From contig NEEC01000002.1 in NCBI GenBank assembly GCA_002189035.1, positions 3,867,001-3,931,000 of the forward strand: a stretch of DNA of 64,000 nucleotides, read 5' to 3'. The stretch's first letter is position 1. The number at the start of each line of letters is the position of its first letter. This stretch comes from Utricularia gibba (taxonomy: Eukaryota; Streptophyta; Magnoliopsida; Lamiales; Lentibulariaceae). Of this stretch, positions 20,831 through 33,251 are shown in pieces. Under the pieces are notes generated by a model that ran no database searches, was not told where the DNA came from, and saw only the letters and a list, made by a program, of their open reading frames with translations. Made by a program: the position numbers and the translations under genes.

Positions 20831-22208
20831 TTAAGCCTAAAGGTTTTTCCCATAAAAAATAATTTATGTTCTGAACATATAAACCACATACGATTCACAA
20901 AGAAATTGATGTACTAGAAGTAAGTCCAAGTCGATTAAGAAAATTCACGGCTTTTAGTTGTTAGTCCTACACCTAAGTTGGATTAACCGGGGAGTTTCTA
21001 CTCTAATTAAATTAATAAAATTCATCTATTGGCCTCTAAAATAGAAAGCAAAAAAAAGAATATGTAAATTGGCATTTCAAGCAAAAAAATACTAGTTGTT
21101 GCACTTAATCCGAAATTAAAATATGCATCAATGGATTAATAATCATATTTTTGTTTCTGGGTTCTAAATATGCATGCAAAAGCAATAATGAAAACGATGA
21201 AGTAAATATGTTCAGTTAATGAGGACATTCAAGCAAGTTAAACATTCAAAAAGTAAATGTAAATAGCATGCAAGATCATGAAGTAAAACACATAAATAAA
21301 GTTTGCAGAAAAGATATAGGGTTTTGTTCAATGCTCCATTTCCAGCACTCTTGCTCTTCTTCTCAAAGTGGAAGTTCTCAGTCTTCCTTATCGTTTGTTC
21401 AAGTCTCAACGCCACTTTTGAACATTGGAGGTGAGTTCCAGTGTCATGCTAGAACTTTTCTTCTTTTATCTTTCTCCCTTAGAAAATCACAAAAACCTTC
21501 TTGAAGAAAATGTCTTTGAGGCAGGTGATATTTTTCCTCTCTCCACTCACTTCAATTGGCCTTACCCAACCCACACGCTGCACTCTCACTTGCGTGTTGT
21601 TTTCTTTTACTAGCATGACGTTGAGCTTTGAACTTGATTCCTGTCTCGATTTTGGGTTGAGAACGATTGGGAGGAATGTATTCCCTTTAGCATGTAGATA
21701 TAGGATTTTCAATGTATTTGACGAACGATTCAAGGACAAGCTCTTTTAGGACTACATTGGAGTTATCATTGAAGAGAGATGGGTGCATGAAGTCCCTTCA
21801 TTGCCTTGGAAGATGTTGAACTACACATTTTTATGTGATGTGTTGGAGCATCTTGCAAAAGCCTTGGCACATGTAATTTTGGATGGGTCCTTTGGATGCT
21901 CGAACTTAGATGTACAAGCTAATTTGATGCTAGAGGAGTTTCCTGAATTCACCCCCAATTAGGAGGTGTGCCTCATAGTCTTCTAGAACCGTTTTACCCC
22001 TCAACTTGAGAAGATAGAGCTTGGATAGGTCCTTTGGATCCTCTTATCGTTGCGCACACGTTATATCGCGATATCTTGAAGATGATGAACTTCTACCTCT
22101 CTACCTTGATATCAATACTATTTCTATCTCTTGCTTCTAGTTAAATCATCAAGTTTTTAATAGGTGGACTATGCCCACATTTGGCACAAAATAGCAATGA
22201 AGGGGAGG
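20831..22208. other. Retroelement-like non-coding sequence, unassigned
   Basis: The stretch is AT-rich with short open frames on both strands (for example 21268-21749), none of known family. The segment 21300-21750 resembles an LTR or leader, but no second copy is in the window. A plus-strand frame near 21770-21960 (SLPWKMLNYTFLCDVLEHLAKALAHVIL) is unidentified. Confidence 0.35.
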
Positions 22209-22760
22209 TATTTACGAAATATAAAATATCTCCCATAGATATTTTAGAATTAAGGATTTACATTATGGTTTAAAGGTCACTCTCCATCCATTAACAAAGT
22301 GTCTCGATTACACTCAATTCACTATCTCCTTTGAACTAATAGAGTTGAAGATATTGTTCTTCATCAAAATCCGTAAGGAGTGACAAGTTACTCATGGATC
22401 TTGACTATGAGGCATTACAAAAAGATTGTAACATAATGCATGCAAAAATGCAAAATCCAGAAGAAATTCAATGAAGAACCGAAATTTGTACTAAGACATT
22501 AAAGGAAACTTCATCAACTCTTAAAAACAAAGAAAGTTGAGTCACGTATGATCACGAAAAATAGAAATGAAAACAAAAAGTAAAAGTGTAATTCCTCCCT
22601 ATGGTGGAGAGGAAGAACCAAAGTTCAAGTGCAAGAAAAAAAGAGAAAGTTCGGAAGAAGAAAAAGTTCTTTCTAAAGTGTTCCAAGTTTGTTTTTAATT
22701 CACATCCCTAGGTGCATTTACATCCTCTATTCCGCTTTTTTCATTCATTTTGTCTTGCTT
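22209..22760 (-). repeat. LTR fragment related to the G1 LTR
   Basis: 22300-22720 follows 9069-9500 block by block. Examples are TTACTCATGGATCTTGACTA against CTACTCATGAACCTTGACTA, and AGAAATTCAATGAAGAACCG against AATTCAGCGAAGAACTG. The start TATTTACGAAATATAAAAT matches the G1 LTR start TATTTACAAAATGTAAAAC. The sequence left of it is therefore probably the leader of a lost element. Heavily diverged. Confidence 0.6.
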
Positions 22761-24877
22761 ATGCAGCTAGGTTTTCCATTTATGCAAGTAATAGCCCTAT
22801 CATTTTAGTAGTTTTTGACATGTCATAAAGCATAGGCCATGAACACTATTAGTCTTCCACCCATCATGGATTTAAGTTGCATAAAAGCTATGAAATGGCA
22901 GTGTTTTGTATCCTGCAAGTTTCCATTCACTCTTCAACATTACGTCCTACAACTTTTGGATGAAAATATACAAAAAAAAAAATACAAATATAATAATAAC
23001 ATTTTTCTATTAAAAATATAATACTTATTAATATAACTTCTAATTGGTCAACTAAATTTTAAATTAACATCTAATAATACATAATAAACATATTGACAAT
23101 GGAACTTAACATTCTTACATCGACAACAGACTCGTCCTCGAGTCTTACACTTGACCCAAAACTAAATGACTCAATTTGAATAAATTCTCAATGCATTCGA
23201 GTATCCAATGTGACAGTGAAAGCAAGTTAATCAAAGTTAAAGTGCAAACGAGAGTAAGGTGAACACTCTTGCAAGGCTCAAGGTGAGGTGCGTAGGTCAT
23301 CTATTCTCAACTTAGGTTCTCCTATCACCTAATTCTAGACTTGACTCAGACCAATCACGCACCAAGCACTTGTTTATAGCCCAGGCTAATTTCGTTTTTT
23401 TTTTTGTTAATAACAAACCCAAGGGACCCTAAGACAAAGATTTAGTGCCTCTCCTTATCACTTCACGCCTTATGTTTCCTACCCTTATTCCTACAACACA
23501 CTAATTCCCCTCTTGGAGTTTCCCTTTTTCATTACTCTTTATACCACAGCTTTTTAGTTTGTGCCTGCCTTTTATTTTTGCTATTGACTGATGGCTGGAA
23601 AGTGATTCTAGTGACCTAAGAGAGAAAGATGGACTATGCACACTAGGGATCACACTCAAACTGACACTCAATTATTTTAGAAAGAAAACAAGATGTGAAG
23701 ATCAGAATGATCTAGATCTCACAATCGGCTTAAGGGTGACCACCGTCTTACTAGACAAACACTTCTTATGATTTGGCCAAACCTATGACAGATGCTTTTC
23801 TAATTGACTTTTCCATGTAAAAAAAGGTAAAATATGCTAAAAAGTTTGTAGAGAATAAAGCAAATAAAAATAAATTATTTGAAAGATACTTGACGAGTTA
23901 GTAAGTTCCTGGATTGGGTTTCATTACCTTCTTAGATCACTCCTGAATCAAAAAAAATACAAGTTCATCCCATTTAAAACAAAGTTTCCACACAATTGAA
24001 TTGCAACTAAAGTAATCAAATGTTTGAATTGAAGAGAGATCACCCAGTGCCTTCTAACCTCACTCTGCATTAGACCAACAATTAGAGCACCAATATTCAA
24101 ACACTTTTTAAATGCAAAGCACCAAATGATGAAAAGCTCATTTTTGAGTAGTGCATTATATGAACACTGACACATATACATGAATTATTCTCCAAATCGG
24201 ATCAACAAAGAAATGAACTTTTTTTCCCTTAATCTTGTACAAAATGTCTACTTGACCATTTAAGTGAAGAGCAGCTTGGTCTGGATTGATCTGAGTATAA
24301 TTTCATGGCCTTCTCTGTGAAGGAGTGTTTGCCAAGCACTCATACTTTATATCTCCAGGCCTCCTTCTACTCCTCTGGGTCAATCCATCACTTCTTACCC
24401 ATTCACTATTTATTGTGTCCGCACATGCTTTTCTATTATGTGCTACTTTTCAGGACTTGATTTCAACATTTTTTCGACACTGCTTTTCTCTTTTTTTTTT
24501 CTTTTTTTTTTCTTACTAAGTTGGCACCTTGTCCCAAAACAATGATGAAGTCCAGCAACTCAATTTAAGCTAATCTAGATCACACTCCCTAGCTTCCTCT
24601 ATTCATGCACATGCTCTCATGAAGTAGAAGGTAAAACATGCTCCCAGGTATATAAAAAGGCATAGAAAGCTCATACATCCAAATCCTTTCCTAGTTGCAA
24701 TGTTTAATCATTTGGCCATTCAAAGTAGTTCACCAACGGGAAACAAAATGTCCAAGCAAGTATTCTACTATTCCTAGGATGGACTAATAGACACATATAC
24801 GAACACATCCTAAGGAAAAATAAAATTAAAAATAAAAATAAAAATAAAATAACAATAAACGAAATAAGTTCAGAAGG
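22761..24877. other. Non-coding sequence, probably the 3' untranslated part of G2
   Basis: About 2.1 kb without a supported gene lie downstream (minus strand) of the third ORF of G2, where Athila elements have a long non-coding tail. A T-rich tract at 24491-24512 would be a purine tract on the element strand and could be its PPT. No LTR matching 30034-31432 is found here, so the 3' LTR is absent. Confidence 0.4.
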
Positions 24878-25455
24878 TTACTTGTTCAGGGAGGAGTCTA
24901 TCACTCCCTGTTTCAGTTCTTGCACTTCACAAATTAAATCAAATATTTTCTTGTTCAACTCTTTGATCATTTCAGGGCAGCAGCATCCCTTGCTGATGTG
25001 CTTGGAGGTTGTAGGAGCAGGGGCATTTGTGTTGCCTTCTTCTGGGGTAGACTTTCCACACAAACCTGCCAAAGATCTAAAAACAAACCGACTCCCTTGG
25101 GCTTTAATTAGTCTTGCAACCTTCAGGAAATAAGCATCTAAAGGCACTGTTTTAGATTCAACATGAAAATATTCTAATTTAGAAAGTTTTTTAGGGCATA
25201 AAACATGAGCAAGATGCGTGATAATATTTCCAAAACTCAAATGTTGAAGTTTTGTACGCCTATAGTCTCTAGTCATTTGTTCACCAATCATGGCACCTAA
25301 GTTTAGAGAGCGTTTGTTCATAATACACCACATGACAAACAACTCACGCTTATAAAGGGAATTAAATCCTACTGTTCATCCAAAAAGAGTTGTGATGACA
25401 AGAATATGAACATAACGCATACCGGGTCAACAAATAAGTCAGCCTTAGTCCCTTT
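24878..25455 (-). pseudogene. G2 third ORF, C-terminal part
   Basis: 25342-24878 reads MWCIMNKRSLNLGAMIGEQM, the E-L-F-x-L-W-C-M segment of the plant transposon-protein family found after pol in Athila elements. A tail with a predicted coiled coil (MIKELNKKIFDLICEVQELK) follows. The residues just upstream (RYALCSYSCHHNSF) continue the domain in a shifted frame up to the LTR-A insertion at 25455. Confidence 0.65.
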
Positions 25456-25945
25456 TGTTGGGTTTCTCGTAGACATCGTATGTCTCCAAAGCAGCGGAAT
25501 TTTAAAATTTTGAGAAACCCCCAACGCAGATCTTGGAATATGGTATACATCAGACTAAGGGATGCTGAAATATCTTTCAGATGACTCTGTTGTTCACCAA
25601 CCGCCAATAGGAGATGGCCTCTATGGTATGCACACGTGGAGCACTCCGTCGATAACCTTCTCAAGGCTCTTGAATGCTGGTCGAATTCCTCAGGTGCTAG
25701 TAGAGAAAAACGCCCCCTTGTGGATTAGTCTCAGAGAGCACGAAGACCCTTGGAGCATATCTCAAGATCTAAATATTTTGATAGATATATGGTAACATAT
25801 CAAAGCATATCTCCGTAAAGATCTTATCTTGTGGAGATATGTATATGTTCCAAATCTTATCTATATATGATCTTTTATTTTGAGTTTAATCAATATTAAT
25901 CTCAAAATAACTCTCAATTTAATTTATCCTCTTTACCAATTACAT
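25456..25945 (-). repeat. LTR-A copy inserted in the G2 third ORF
   Basis: It starts on the plus strand with TGTTGGGTTTCTCGTAGACA, like the copies at 41801 and 48144. It runs as far as TTTACCAATTACATTCCAT, where it is cut. It separates the two halves of the G2 third ORF, and roughly 100 residues of that domain are missing between them. Confidence 0.8.
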
Positions 25946-25949
25946 TCCA

Positions 25950-26898
25950 TTAAGCCAATGAAAAAGAAAATTCAATCCTCATTAACCTAAAAGAAATAGC
26001 ATCAGGGTCTAGAACAGTTTCAGGAATTTCATACACAAAAAAGGAAGCAAATTCGTAGGAGAGTTTAATGTATGCAGGGAATTTCATTTCAAAAAAATTC
26101 ATGAAAGCTGTTCCTTCAAACAGGGAAGAAATTCTATCAGAAATTCCTAATTCTACCAAAATATCATGATCAACATGACGACAGGGTGTTACCTTTGCAC
26201 CCTTAACCTCACCGTACCGTTCAACTTGCATTTCGTATGTGAAGGTCAGGTATTTGGTGTTCAACATATCTGCATGATGCTTAAAATATGGTATCCCCTT
26301 GCGCGTCATTTGCCTCTGGAATTTCTCCTTTTCTTGTGCAAACTTCCCTGATTTCACATACAGAGGCACCAATTTAGGTAAAAATTTATTTCTTTTAATT
26401 GTACCTTCATTTTCCCTGTCTATTGTGTTTCTGAGTGATTGCTCCTCTGCTTCCTCAATTTCCTTGTTCTGATTCTCTTCATTTTCGCCCTCATTTCTGT
26501 CCATCATCTTCAGCAACTTGCCCTTCCTCTAGTTCCTCCACTTCATCTCCTGATTTTTCAGTATTTTCCTCTGGAGCAGGTGCTGCTGGTTCCTGGGGCG
26601 TGACATCCTCTTCTTCAGTGACAGGCTCGTCCAATGGTACTCTCTGCTTCTTTTTCCTGCCCTTCCCCTTCTTCTTCTTAGTCAAAACTTGTGGCTCTGT
26701 GGATAGTTCCTCCACTGGTGTTTTTCTTTTGTAGCTCCTCTGCATGTCTAGCAGTCTTTGTTGGAGGCTGACATTATCCACATTGTTGTTGTCCGAGGAT
26801 TCTCCTGTTTCAGCCGCCTGGAGAGTAACATCTACTTCCTGAAAATTTTCTATAGCAGCAACAGTAGGCGACTCGCCTTCTTCTAGGGCTGGAACCAT
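25950..26898 (-). pseudogene. G2 third ORF, N-terminal part
   Basis: 26898-26491 is a low-complexity acidic/basic leader with a strongly basic patch (LTKKKKGKGRKKKQR) that could act as a nuclear localisation signal. 26516-25950 holds VDHDILVELGISDRISSLFEG, MKFPAYIKLSYEFASFF and DPDAISFRLM, the N-terminal half of the Athila-associated plant transposon-protein domain. A frameshift near 26500 joins the two. Confidence 0.65.
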
Positions 26899-27320
26899 AG
26901 TAATTTTTGCTTCAGCACCTCCAGCAACTTTGATTGCTCTGTTTGCATTTTCTTCCGGCTGGGTCTCTCCTTTGCGGCTTTTCTACCGCTGTAATTTCAC
27001 AGAAAAATCACAGAAGAAACGGTTGAAGTGAAGAATAAGGAAACTGCTCCCCATTTCTTTTCAAGCAGCAGGGGTTTTCCTATTATTTCCTTGGGTGCGA
27101 CTTCCCACTTCCCTCAACGGTCGAATTTTTGTGTAACTCCTCATGCTTAATTACCCTTGAGTCAAACATCCATCCTTACCTAGCAGCACAAAACATGGAA
27201 AAAAAAATCCTAAAAGAAAACATTAAAACAAAAATAAAAATGCATAAATTAAAAGAGTTGACCATGGGTTGCCTCCATAAGCGCCCTTGTTTAGAGTCTT
27301 GGACTCGACTTCTTGTGTGG

Positions 27321-28262
27321 CTACGTTTTTTGTTCATCCATCAGCTTGATAACCTCCAGATTTCCTGTGATCATGTTAGCATTTTCATAAAAAAATTTTA
27401 ATCTATGGCCATTTACCAAAAATCCCTTGTCTGAGTCTCCATCAAATATTTCCACAGCACCATTTGGAAAAATTTCTTTCACAACAAAAGGCCTTATCCA
27501 TCTTGATTTCAGCTTTCTAGGATGCAATTTCAACCTGGATTGAAATAATAAGATTTTCTGGCCAACCTCAAAATTTTTCCTGGAAATATGCGCGTCGTGA
27601 TAGCTCTTAATCCGAGCCTTGAATAGTTTTGAGCTCTCGTACGCATCATGTCTCAACTCCTCTAGTTCTTAAAGTTGAAGCTTCCGGTGACTTGCACTAA
27701 GGTCCCTATCCAAGTTCAACTTCTTCACAGCCCACCAAGCCTTGTGCTCAAGAGCTGCTGGTAATCTACAAGGCTTCCCATAGACCAACCGAAAGGGTGA
27801 GGTTCTAATGGCAGTCTTGTATGCTGTTCGTTTATCCCAAAGTGCATCTTTCAACCTCATGCTCCAGTCCTTCCTGCTTGGGTTCACAACTTTCTCTAGA
27901 ATTTGTTTGATTTCCCTGTTAGAGACTTCAGTTTGTCCATTGGTTTGTGGGTGGTACGCTGTAGAAGCCTTGTATCAAACATTAAAATGATTCAAAACAC
28001 TCCTTAAGGCCTGATTGTAGAAATGGGTTCCCCTATCACTGATCAGTGCCTTAGGAGTTCCATATCTCGTGAAGATGTTGCGCAAGAAATTAATCACAGT
28101 CTTTGCATCATCAGTCCGTGTAGGAATTGCCTCAATCCATTTGGACACATAATTAACCACAACTAAAATATAATTGTAACCTGCTGAAGTAGGAAATGGT
28201 CCAATAAAATCTATACCCCATACATCAAATACTTCACATACAAGAATTCCTTGCTGGGGCAT
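27321..28262 (-). pseudogene. G2 integrase core and C-terminal domain
   Basis: The core 28262-27975 has WGIDFIGPF (first Asp) and ISDRGTHF (second Asp). The Glu region follows in a broken frame near 27900. [23 protein letters not shown] at 27887-27669 continues it. The C-terminal domain 27656-27321 reads NFEVGQKILLFQSRLKLHPRKLKSRWIRPFVV. The domains are well preserved, but stops and frame changes separate them. Confidence 0.85.
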
Positions 28263-28302
28263 TTCGTTTCGGTTTGATAAATTTCCTACCCTTTGGCATG
28301 GT

Positions 28303-28578
28303 TCACAACCTTTGCAATGAGTGTAACAATCTCTGAAAATGTGGCCAATAAAATCCGCAATCTAGAATTTTTCTTGCTGTTCTATTTGGTCCATGGTGGC
28401 CACCAAAAGGTCCTGCATGACAGGAATCAATTATTTTTGGAATTTCATTTTCATGAACACACCTTCTAATGACGCCATCATTGCATCTCTTCCATAAATA
28501 TGGATCATCCCGTATGTAGTATTTGGCATCACTCTTAAGCTTGTTCCTTGCATGATAGTCCATTCTAGGTGGCATCAC
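28303..28578 (-). pseudogene. G2 integrase zinc-binding domain
   Basis: ENEIPKIIDSCHAGPFGGHHGPNRTARK followed by DCGFYWPHFQRLLHSLQRL. The H..H part is clear and the second half is shifted out of frame near 28310. The upstream sequence KYYIRDDPYLWKRCNDGVIRRCV is typical of the RNase H-integrase spacer. Confidence 0.8.
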
Positions 28579-28734
28579 CCCAGTTGAAACAAAATTTGCA
28601 AGATCAGCAAACCATGGCTCACGTATACTAGTCCGAACTGAGAATAGCTATTCATCCGGGAACGTTTCAGTGATGATTCCATCTCCTTCACTTCCTTCAA
28701 TTCTACTGAGATGATCAGCCACAAGGTTCTCCCT

Positions 28735-29114
28735 TCAGGGTCTGTCCTTGATCTCAACATCAAACTCTTGAACAAGAAGGACCCATCTAATAAGTCTTGG
28801 TTTGGAGTCCTTCTTCTCTATTAAGTGCTTCACCGCCGAATGATCAGTGTATACCACCACTTTGCTACCTAAAAGATAAGAACGAAATTTTTCCAATGCA
28901 AAAATAACAGCAAGAAATTCCCTTTCAGTGATGGTGTAATTTTTCTGGGCTTCATCCAAAGTTTTCGAAGCATAAGAGATAACATAGTGCTTTCCTTCAA
29001 TTTTCTGTCCAAAAACAGCACCCACAGCATGATTACTTGCATCACACATGATCTCAAAATCATAATTCCATCAGGTGGTTGCATAACAGGTGCAGTAGTA
29101 ACAGCCTTTTTCAA
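28735..29114 (-). pseudogene. G2 RNase H
   Basis: 29049-28735 reads [53 protein letters not shown] and [12 protein letters not shown]. The catalytic Asp (CDAS), Glu (TEREFLAV) and Asp (YTDHS) are all present. It is open over 104 residues but out of frame with the RT part upstream. Confidence 0.85.
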
Positions 29115-29236
29115 AGAATTAAAAGCATGCTTACATGAATCATCAAAATCAAGGCAACATCATTATGCAACAACCTACTAAGAGGCAAGGCAATTTTCAA
29201 AAAATTCTTAATAAACCTCCTATAAAAACCAACATG

Positions 29237-29845
29237 TCATAAAAATGATCTAATACCTTTCACATCAATAAGATAGGGAAGTTCAGACATAATCTCAATT
29301 TTTGCCTTATCTACCTCAATCCCTTTTTTAGAAATCACACTGCCTAAAACAATTCCATGATCCACCATAAAATGACATTTTTCAGAATTTAAAACCAGAT
29401 TTTTTTCAACACATTTCTTCAAAACCTGATCTAAATGGTCTAAGCATGACTCAAAATTTTCTCCATATACCGTAAAATCATCCATAAATATTTCAATAAA
29501 ATCATCACCAAAATTAGAGAAAATGCTAGTCATACACCTCTCAAATGTGGCTGGGGGGTTACACAATCGAAAGGCATTCTCCTATAAGCAAAAGTTTCAA
29601 ATGGGCATGTGAAGGTTGTCTTATCTTGGTCTTGCTCTGAAATTGGAACCTGATTATATCCAGAATATCCATCCAAAAAACAATAAAATGATTTTCCAGC
29701 CAATTTTTCCATAAAACTTGGGCAAAAAATTGATCATCGCCGGCTTCAACTCGTTTGCTCCATCCTCTGGAAATCTGATGCACAGACCCCTATAGGTATG
29801 ATCAGCAGCATCCAATTCGTTCAAGGTCTTCTTAGGTTCAGCCAT
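29237..29845 (-). pseudogene. G2 reverse transcriptase, N-terminus missing
   Basis: 29712-29530 has FYCFLDGYSGYNQVPISEQD and FETFAYRRMPF. 29566-29237 has PPATFERCMTSIFSNFGDDFIEIFMDDFTVYG, with the FMDD active site intact, and CHFMVDHGIVLGSVISKKGIEVDKAKIE. A frameshift near 29560 separates them. The start of RT up to the DYRKLN block is absent. Confidence 0.85.
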
Positions 29846-30011
29846 TCTGAAATTTATGTTAGTCTGGGTGAGAGTTGCCTCAATTTGCTTGCTTCCCTAA
29901 CTCTTACTCTGTTCTTGCTGATAGCTCTATCAATTTCTGGAAGGAAAGTGAGATTACCTACACCAGAAGAACGTAAATACATCAACTAAAACACAAAACA
30001 ATTAAACACCG

Positions 30012-30031
30012 CTCCTCGGCAATGGCGCCAA
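30012..30031 (-). promoter_or_regulatory. G2 primer-binding site (Athila type)
   Basis: The minus strand reads TTGGCGCCATTGCCGAGGAG, two bases from the LTR end. This is close to the TGGCGCCGTTGCCGGGGA-type PBS known from Athila elements. It fixes orientation and LTR border. Confidence 0.8.
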
Positions 30032-30033
30032 TT

Positions 30034-31432
30034 TGATAAACGGAAATTTCCTAATATCGTTGCAAATAAAAATAGAAAATTCGTATAAAATAAATTTATA
30101 CTCCCTAATCTACACAAAATACAAATTTAGAAAACTTGTATAGTGGATGTCGGGGTCAATCACGAAGAGCTTGTGCTTGCTAAGTGTTCTAGTAAATGCA
30201 TAATTATGGACAACAGGAAGTCTTGGTCTAAGCTCGGACTAACAGTGGCAAACAAGTTCAGTAAACAAGGTAGGTAAGCAATATCGGGTTTCAATGCTAA
30301 AGAGACAGGTACTGGTTTTGACTCTGACTAATACGAGGACGCCTTAAGGATCCGCAGGTGGTGTCATACTAAGGTTCCTAACTTAATTTGCTATCTTCCT
30401 ACACTCACAAATTTGAATAACCTAGGTCTACCCAGGTCATTCATCATATTTTTGGCTTAAACTAGTCCCCAATATCATAACCAACATTGCAATTAGGTCT
30501 ACTTGCATGCAAGGTATAACCCGGTTCTACTGGTTCTACCCTGGACTAACACCGATTGCTCCCGTCTTGGTTTGTTGGTCTACCTCTAAACCAAGCTTCT
30601 AAGTTGTGAAACTACTTGTTTCCCTCCTTAGGTCTACCCATGGTTTGTTAGAAAAAGGAGTTAAGGAATACACATAAATTTCATCATTAAACCTAAGCAC
30701 ACACCACACCACTTCACCTTAAGGCATCCCTAAGACTCTAGCCACTCATGCTTGGGAAATAAAACACGATTTCATTCATGTAAGTTGGCCAAAATGGCAG
30801 AAACATTGTAAATAAGTAAAACGCAGAAACTTGAAATGTTCAGAAAACAGAAAGTAAATAGGATTGTTCTCCCGCCCGTTAGCTACCGTTCACAGCCCGG
30901 AACAGTAGCGCTAGATTGGGCTACGGTGCTGTTCTTGATGATGGAGGCCTCCCTTCCCCCTTCTGGTTGGTGTTTTTCCTGTTGAGGAAGAAGACCTCCT
31001 TGCCTCCCCCTCACTGTTCGCTTCTTCGCGCTCTCCTTCATTTTCGAAATAATTTTCCCTTTTGCTTCACTCCATTGCACTGTTCCTGATTGCCAGTACT
31101 GTTTCTGACCGCTAGTACTGCTCCTGGCCTGAACTTGCAGACTACAGTGGCAGCAGAACAATGCTCTTTGTCCTTCGCCAGATTTTGCACCCTTTTTCGC
31201 TTGTTTTATACGCTTGCAAGTCTGATTTTCGGCCCATCTCCCTGATGAACTTACTGAAACATCAGTAACAAGAGTTGTGGACTAAATCAAAGGATTTAGT
31301 CCACTTTTCACATAATCACATGAGATTAACATGAACACCACTAAAACATGAAAAACCACATTTATCTAACCTACACCATAATAAAATATAACTATTTTGC
31401 ATTATAAATTTCAGGAAAAATGTGTGTCATCA
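30034..31432 (-). repeat. G2 5' LTR
   Basis: It starts on the plus strand with TGATAAACGG and ends with GTGTGTCATCA. As an element it therefore starts TGATGACACAC and ends CCGTTTATCA (TG...CA). It is 1399 bp and aligns along its length with the solo LTR at 37937-39418. A plus-strand ORF-like frame inside (30883-31161, minus) is not a gene. Confidence 0.85.
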
Positions 31433-32100
31433 AGAATCCTAAAGAGAAATCGTGAACCAAAATGAGAAAGTACCCAGCATGACAAATGAGGAGTGTGATA
31501 AGGTCCCCACAATTCACAATAACCCAAAGTAAATAGATGCCACTACATAAGTAGAAGAAACATGATAATGGTTTTGAGTTTACTTAGAATAGCAACATAC
31601 ATCACAAAGAGCAAAATGATCAATGTGAATTTTATTAGGAAATAAAATTCCAAAACATGGAAAGAACACCGTAGCTTAGATGTCCAAGTCCTTTGTACCA
31701 CAAATTCTAGTGACTCTTGATCCAGCTAAGCACACAATCAAGGTTTTCAATAAAGAAAATTAGAAAACATGAACATAATCAAAGATAAGATGGTGAAGTG
31801 ATGCCGAATTGCAATGGAAGTTGAGAACAAATATCACATTATGCAAAATAAAATTACTGCCAACAATAACCATCCCAACTTTTTAGGCACATTCTTTGAC
31901 TATGTTTGGCATAATGATAGCAGAAGAATTACTATACAAGCAATCAATCAAAATTCCATGAATCTAAAATAGCTCATTCAGATCATCCCAAAGATGTTTC
32001 AAGAAATTTGTGGCAACTTAACAACCTTAATTAGAGGTAGACCAAAGATTAAAGAGAAAACAAGAATCCGGAGAGACCTAGATCTTGTGTGTTAGTTGTT
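31433..32100 (-). mobile_element. C5: Ty1/Copia relic, protease to integrase start
   Basis: In several frames the minus strand gives FPNKIHIDHFALCDVCCYSK followed by TQNHYHVSSTYVVASIYFG. These are the GAG-pre-IN/integrase zinc region and start of the integrase core of a Copia family unlike C1-C4. Protease-like sequence lies at about 31750-32090. G2 begins exactly where this relic stops, at 31432, so G2 probably inserted into it. No open frame survives. Confidence 0.6.
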
Positions 32101-32429
32101 TGATTTATGGTTTGTGTGAGCTTGTTTTGTGGTAAGCATACATCTCCTAGGAGTACCAAGGCATCACCCATTTCATATTAGAAACCACCGAGTCCAAAGC
32201 TTGTTACTTTTCTTTACTGCATTCTATCCTTAGTTCTAGTTAAGATCAATTCTACCAGCGTGACACTAATTTCATACATTGACTTTCACATAGCAAGCAC
32301 TTGCTCTTTGTGTTCGACACTAATCACGATGCTCATAATTGTTTTTTGCTTGAATGTGTATTAGGTTATAAATTTATTTGATAGGAGAAATTTGCATTAA
32401 ACGACATTGGATAATTTTTCGTTTATCAG

Positions 32430-33217
32430 TTCGCACAATTCATGTAATGAGATTACTACAGCCAATATATGGGTGTCGATCAGAGAATCGATTTACTAGA
32501 TGACTCGTCTTTGAGAAACTACAATGGAAAGTTAACCAAGTATCAGTAACAAGATCTCGAATATGATAGTGGTGTAAATAAGTTTAGACTTGAGATCAAC
32601 AAAGTTATCTTGATCTTAACCTTGCATTTTTTGTCATTGCTAATTGAGATCTAACCATGACTTGCCTAATACAGATGAGAAGAGATGCGATTCATTAAGG
32701 TTGGAGATAGTTGATTGATCAATAAAAGATTCACTACTTATGTTAGCTATGGAATATTATCTGAAATAATTCTATCAAGTAATAATTCGTGGGCCCAAGT
32801 TAATGACATTCTAAGAGTTTGACTAAGTCATTTAATATGAGCACTTAATATTATTATAAGTTCAATAGATTGGAAAGACATATACCCATGTTTTGGTATC
32901 CAATAAAATATAAATATGATGAAAGTATGGTGACTTTTTATAGAAGGGTTCAATCAGTTTACATAATTATTCTTACATCTTGAATATCATGATATGTTAC
33001 TATAGAGTCATGATATCATGAAAAGTTCATTAATAAATTCATTATTATACTCTTGATTGAAGAAGCCTATAGAGTCAACATAATAGTGAAGTCGTTTCTC
33101 GCTAAAAAATAAAATGATAAAACTATATGAGATGTAATTTCTAAATTGGCTAAATTAAGTAGATAGATATTTTGAAATTAATATTGATTAAATTCAAAAT
33201 AATAATCTGATTTGAGA

Positions 33218-33251
<34 letters not shown>

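Larger units (their letters stand above)
24878..31432 (-). mobile_element. G2: Athila-type Gypsy element lacking gag, protease and 3' LTR
   Basis: On the minus strand: LTR (31432-30034), PBS, then directly RT, RNase H, integrase and a third ORF that is split by an LTR-A copy. Only about 170 bp separate the PBS from RT sequence, so gag and protease have been deleted. It is a different subfamily from G1, although the protein order is the same. Confidence 0.85.

Noticed and set aside
30883-31161. Minus-strand 92-residue frame inside the G2 LTR (also 38927-39205 in the solo LTR)
   Set aside because: The two LTR copies share the sequence but the frames differ and contain no domain, so this is LTR sequence and not a conserved gene.
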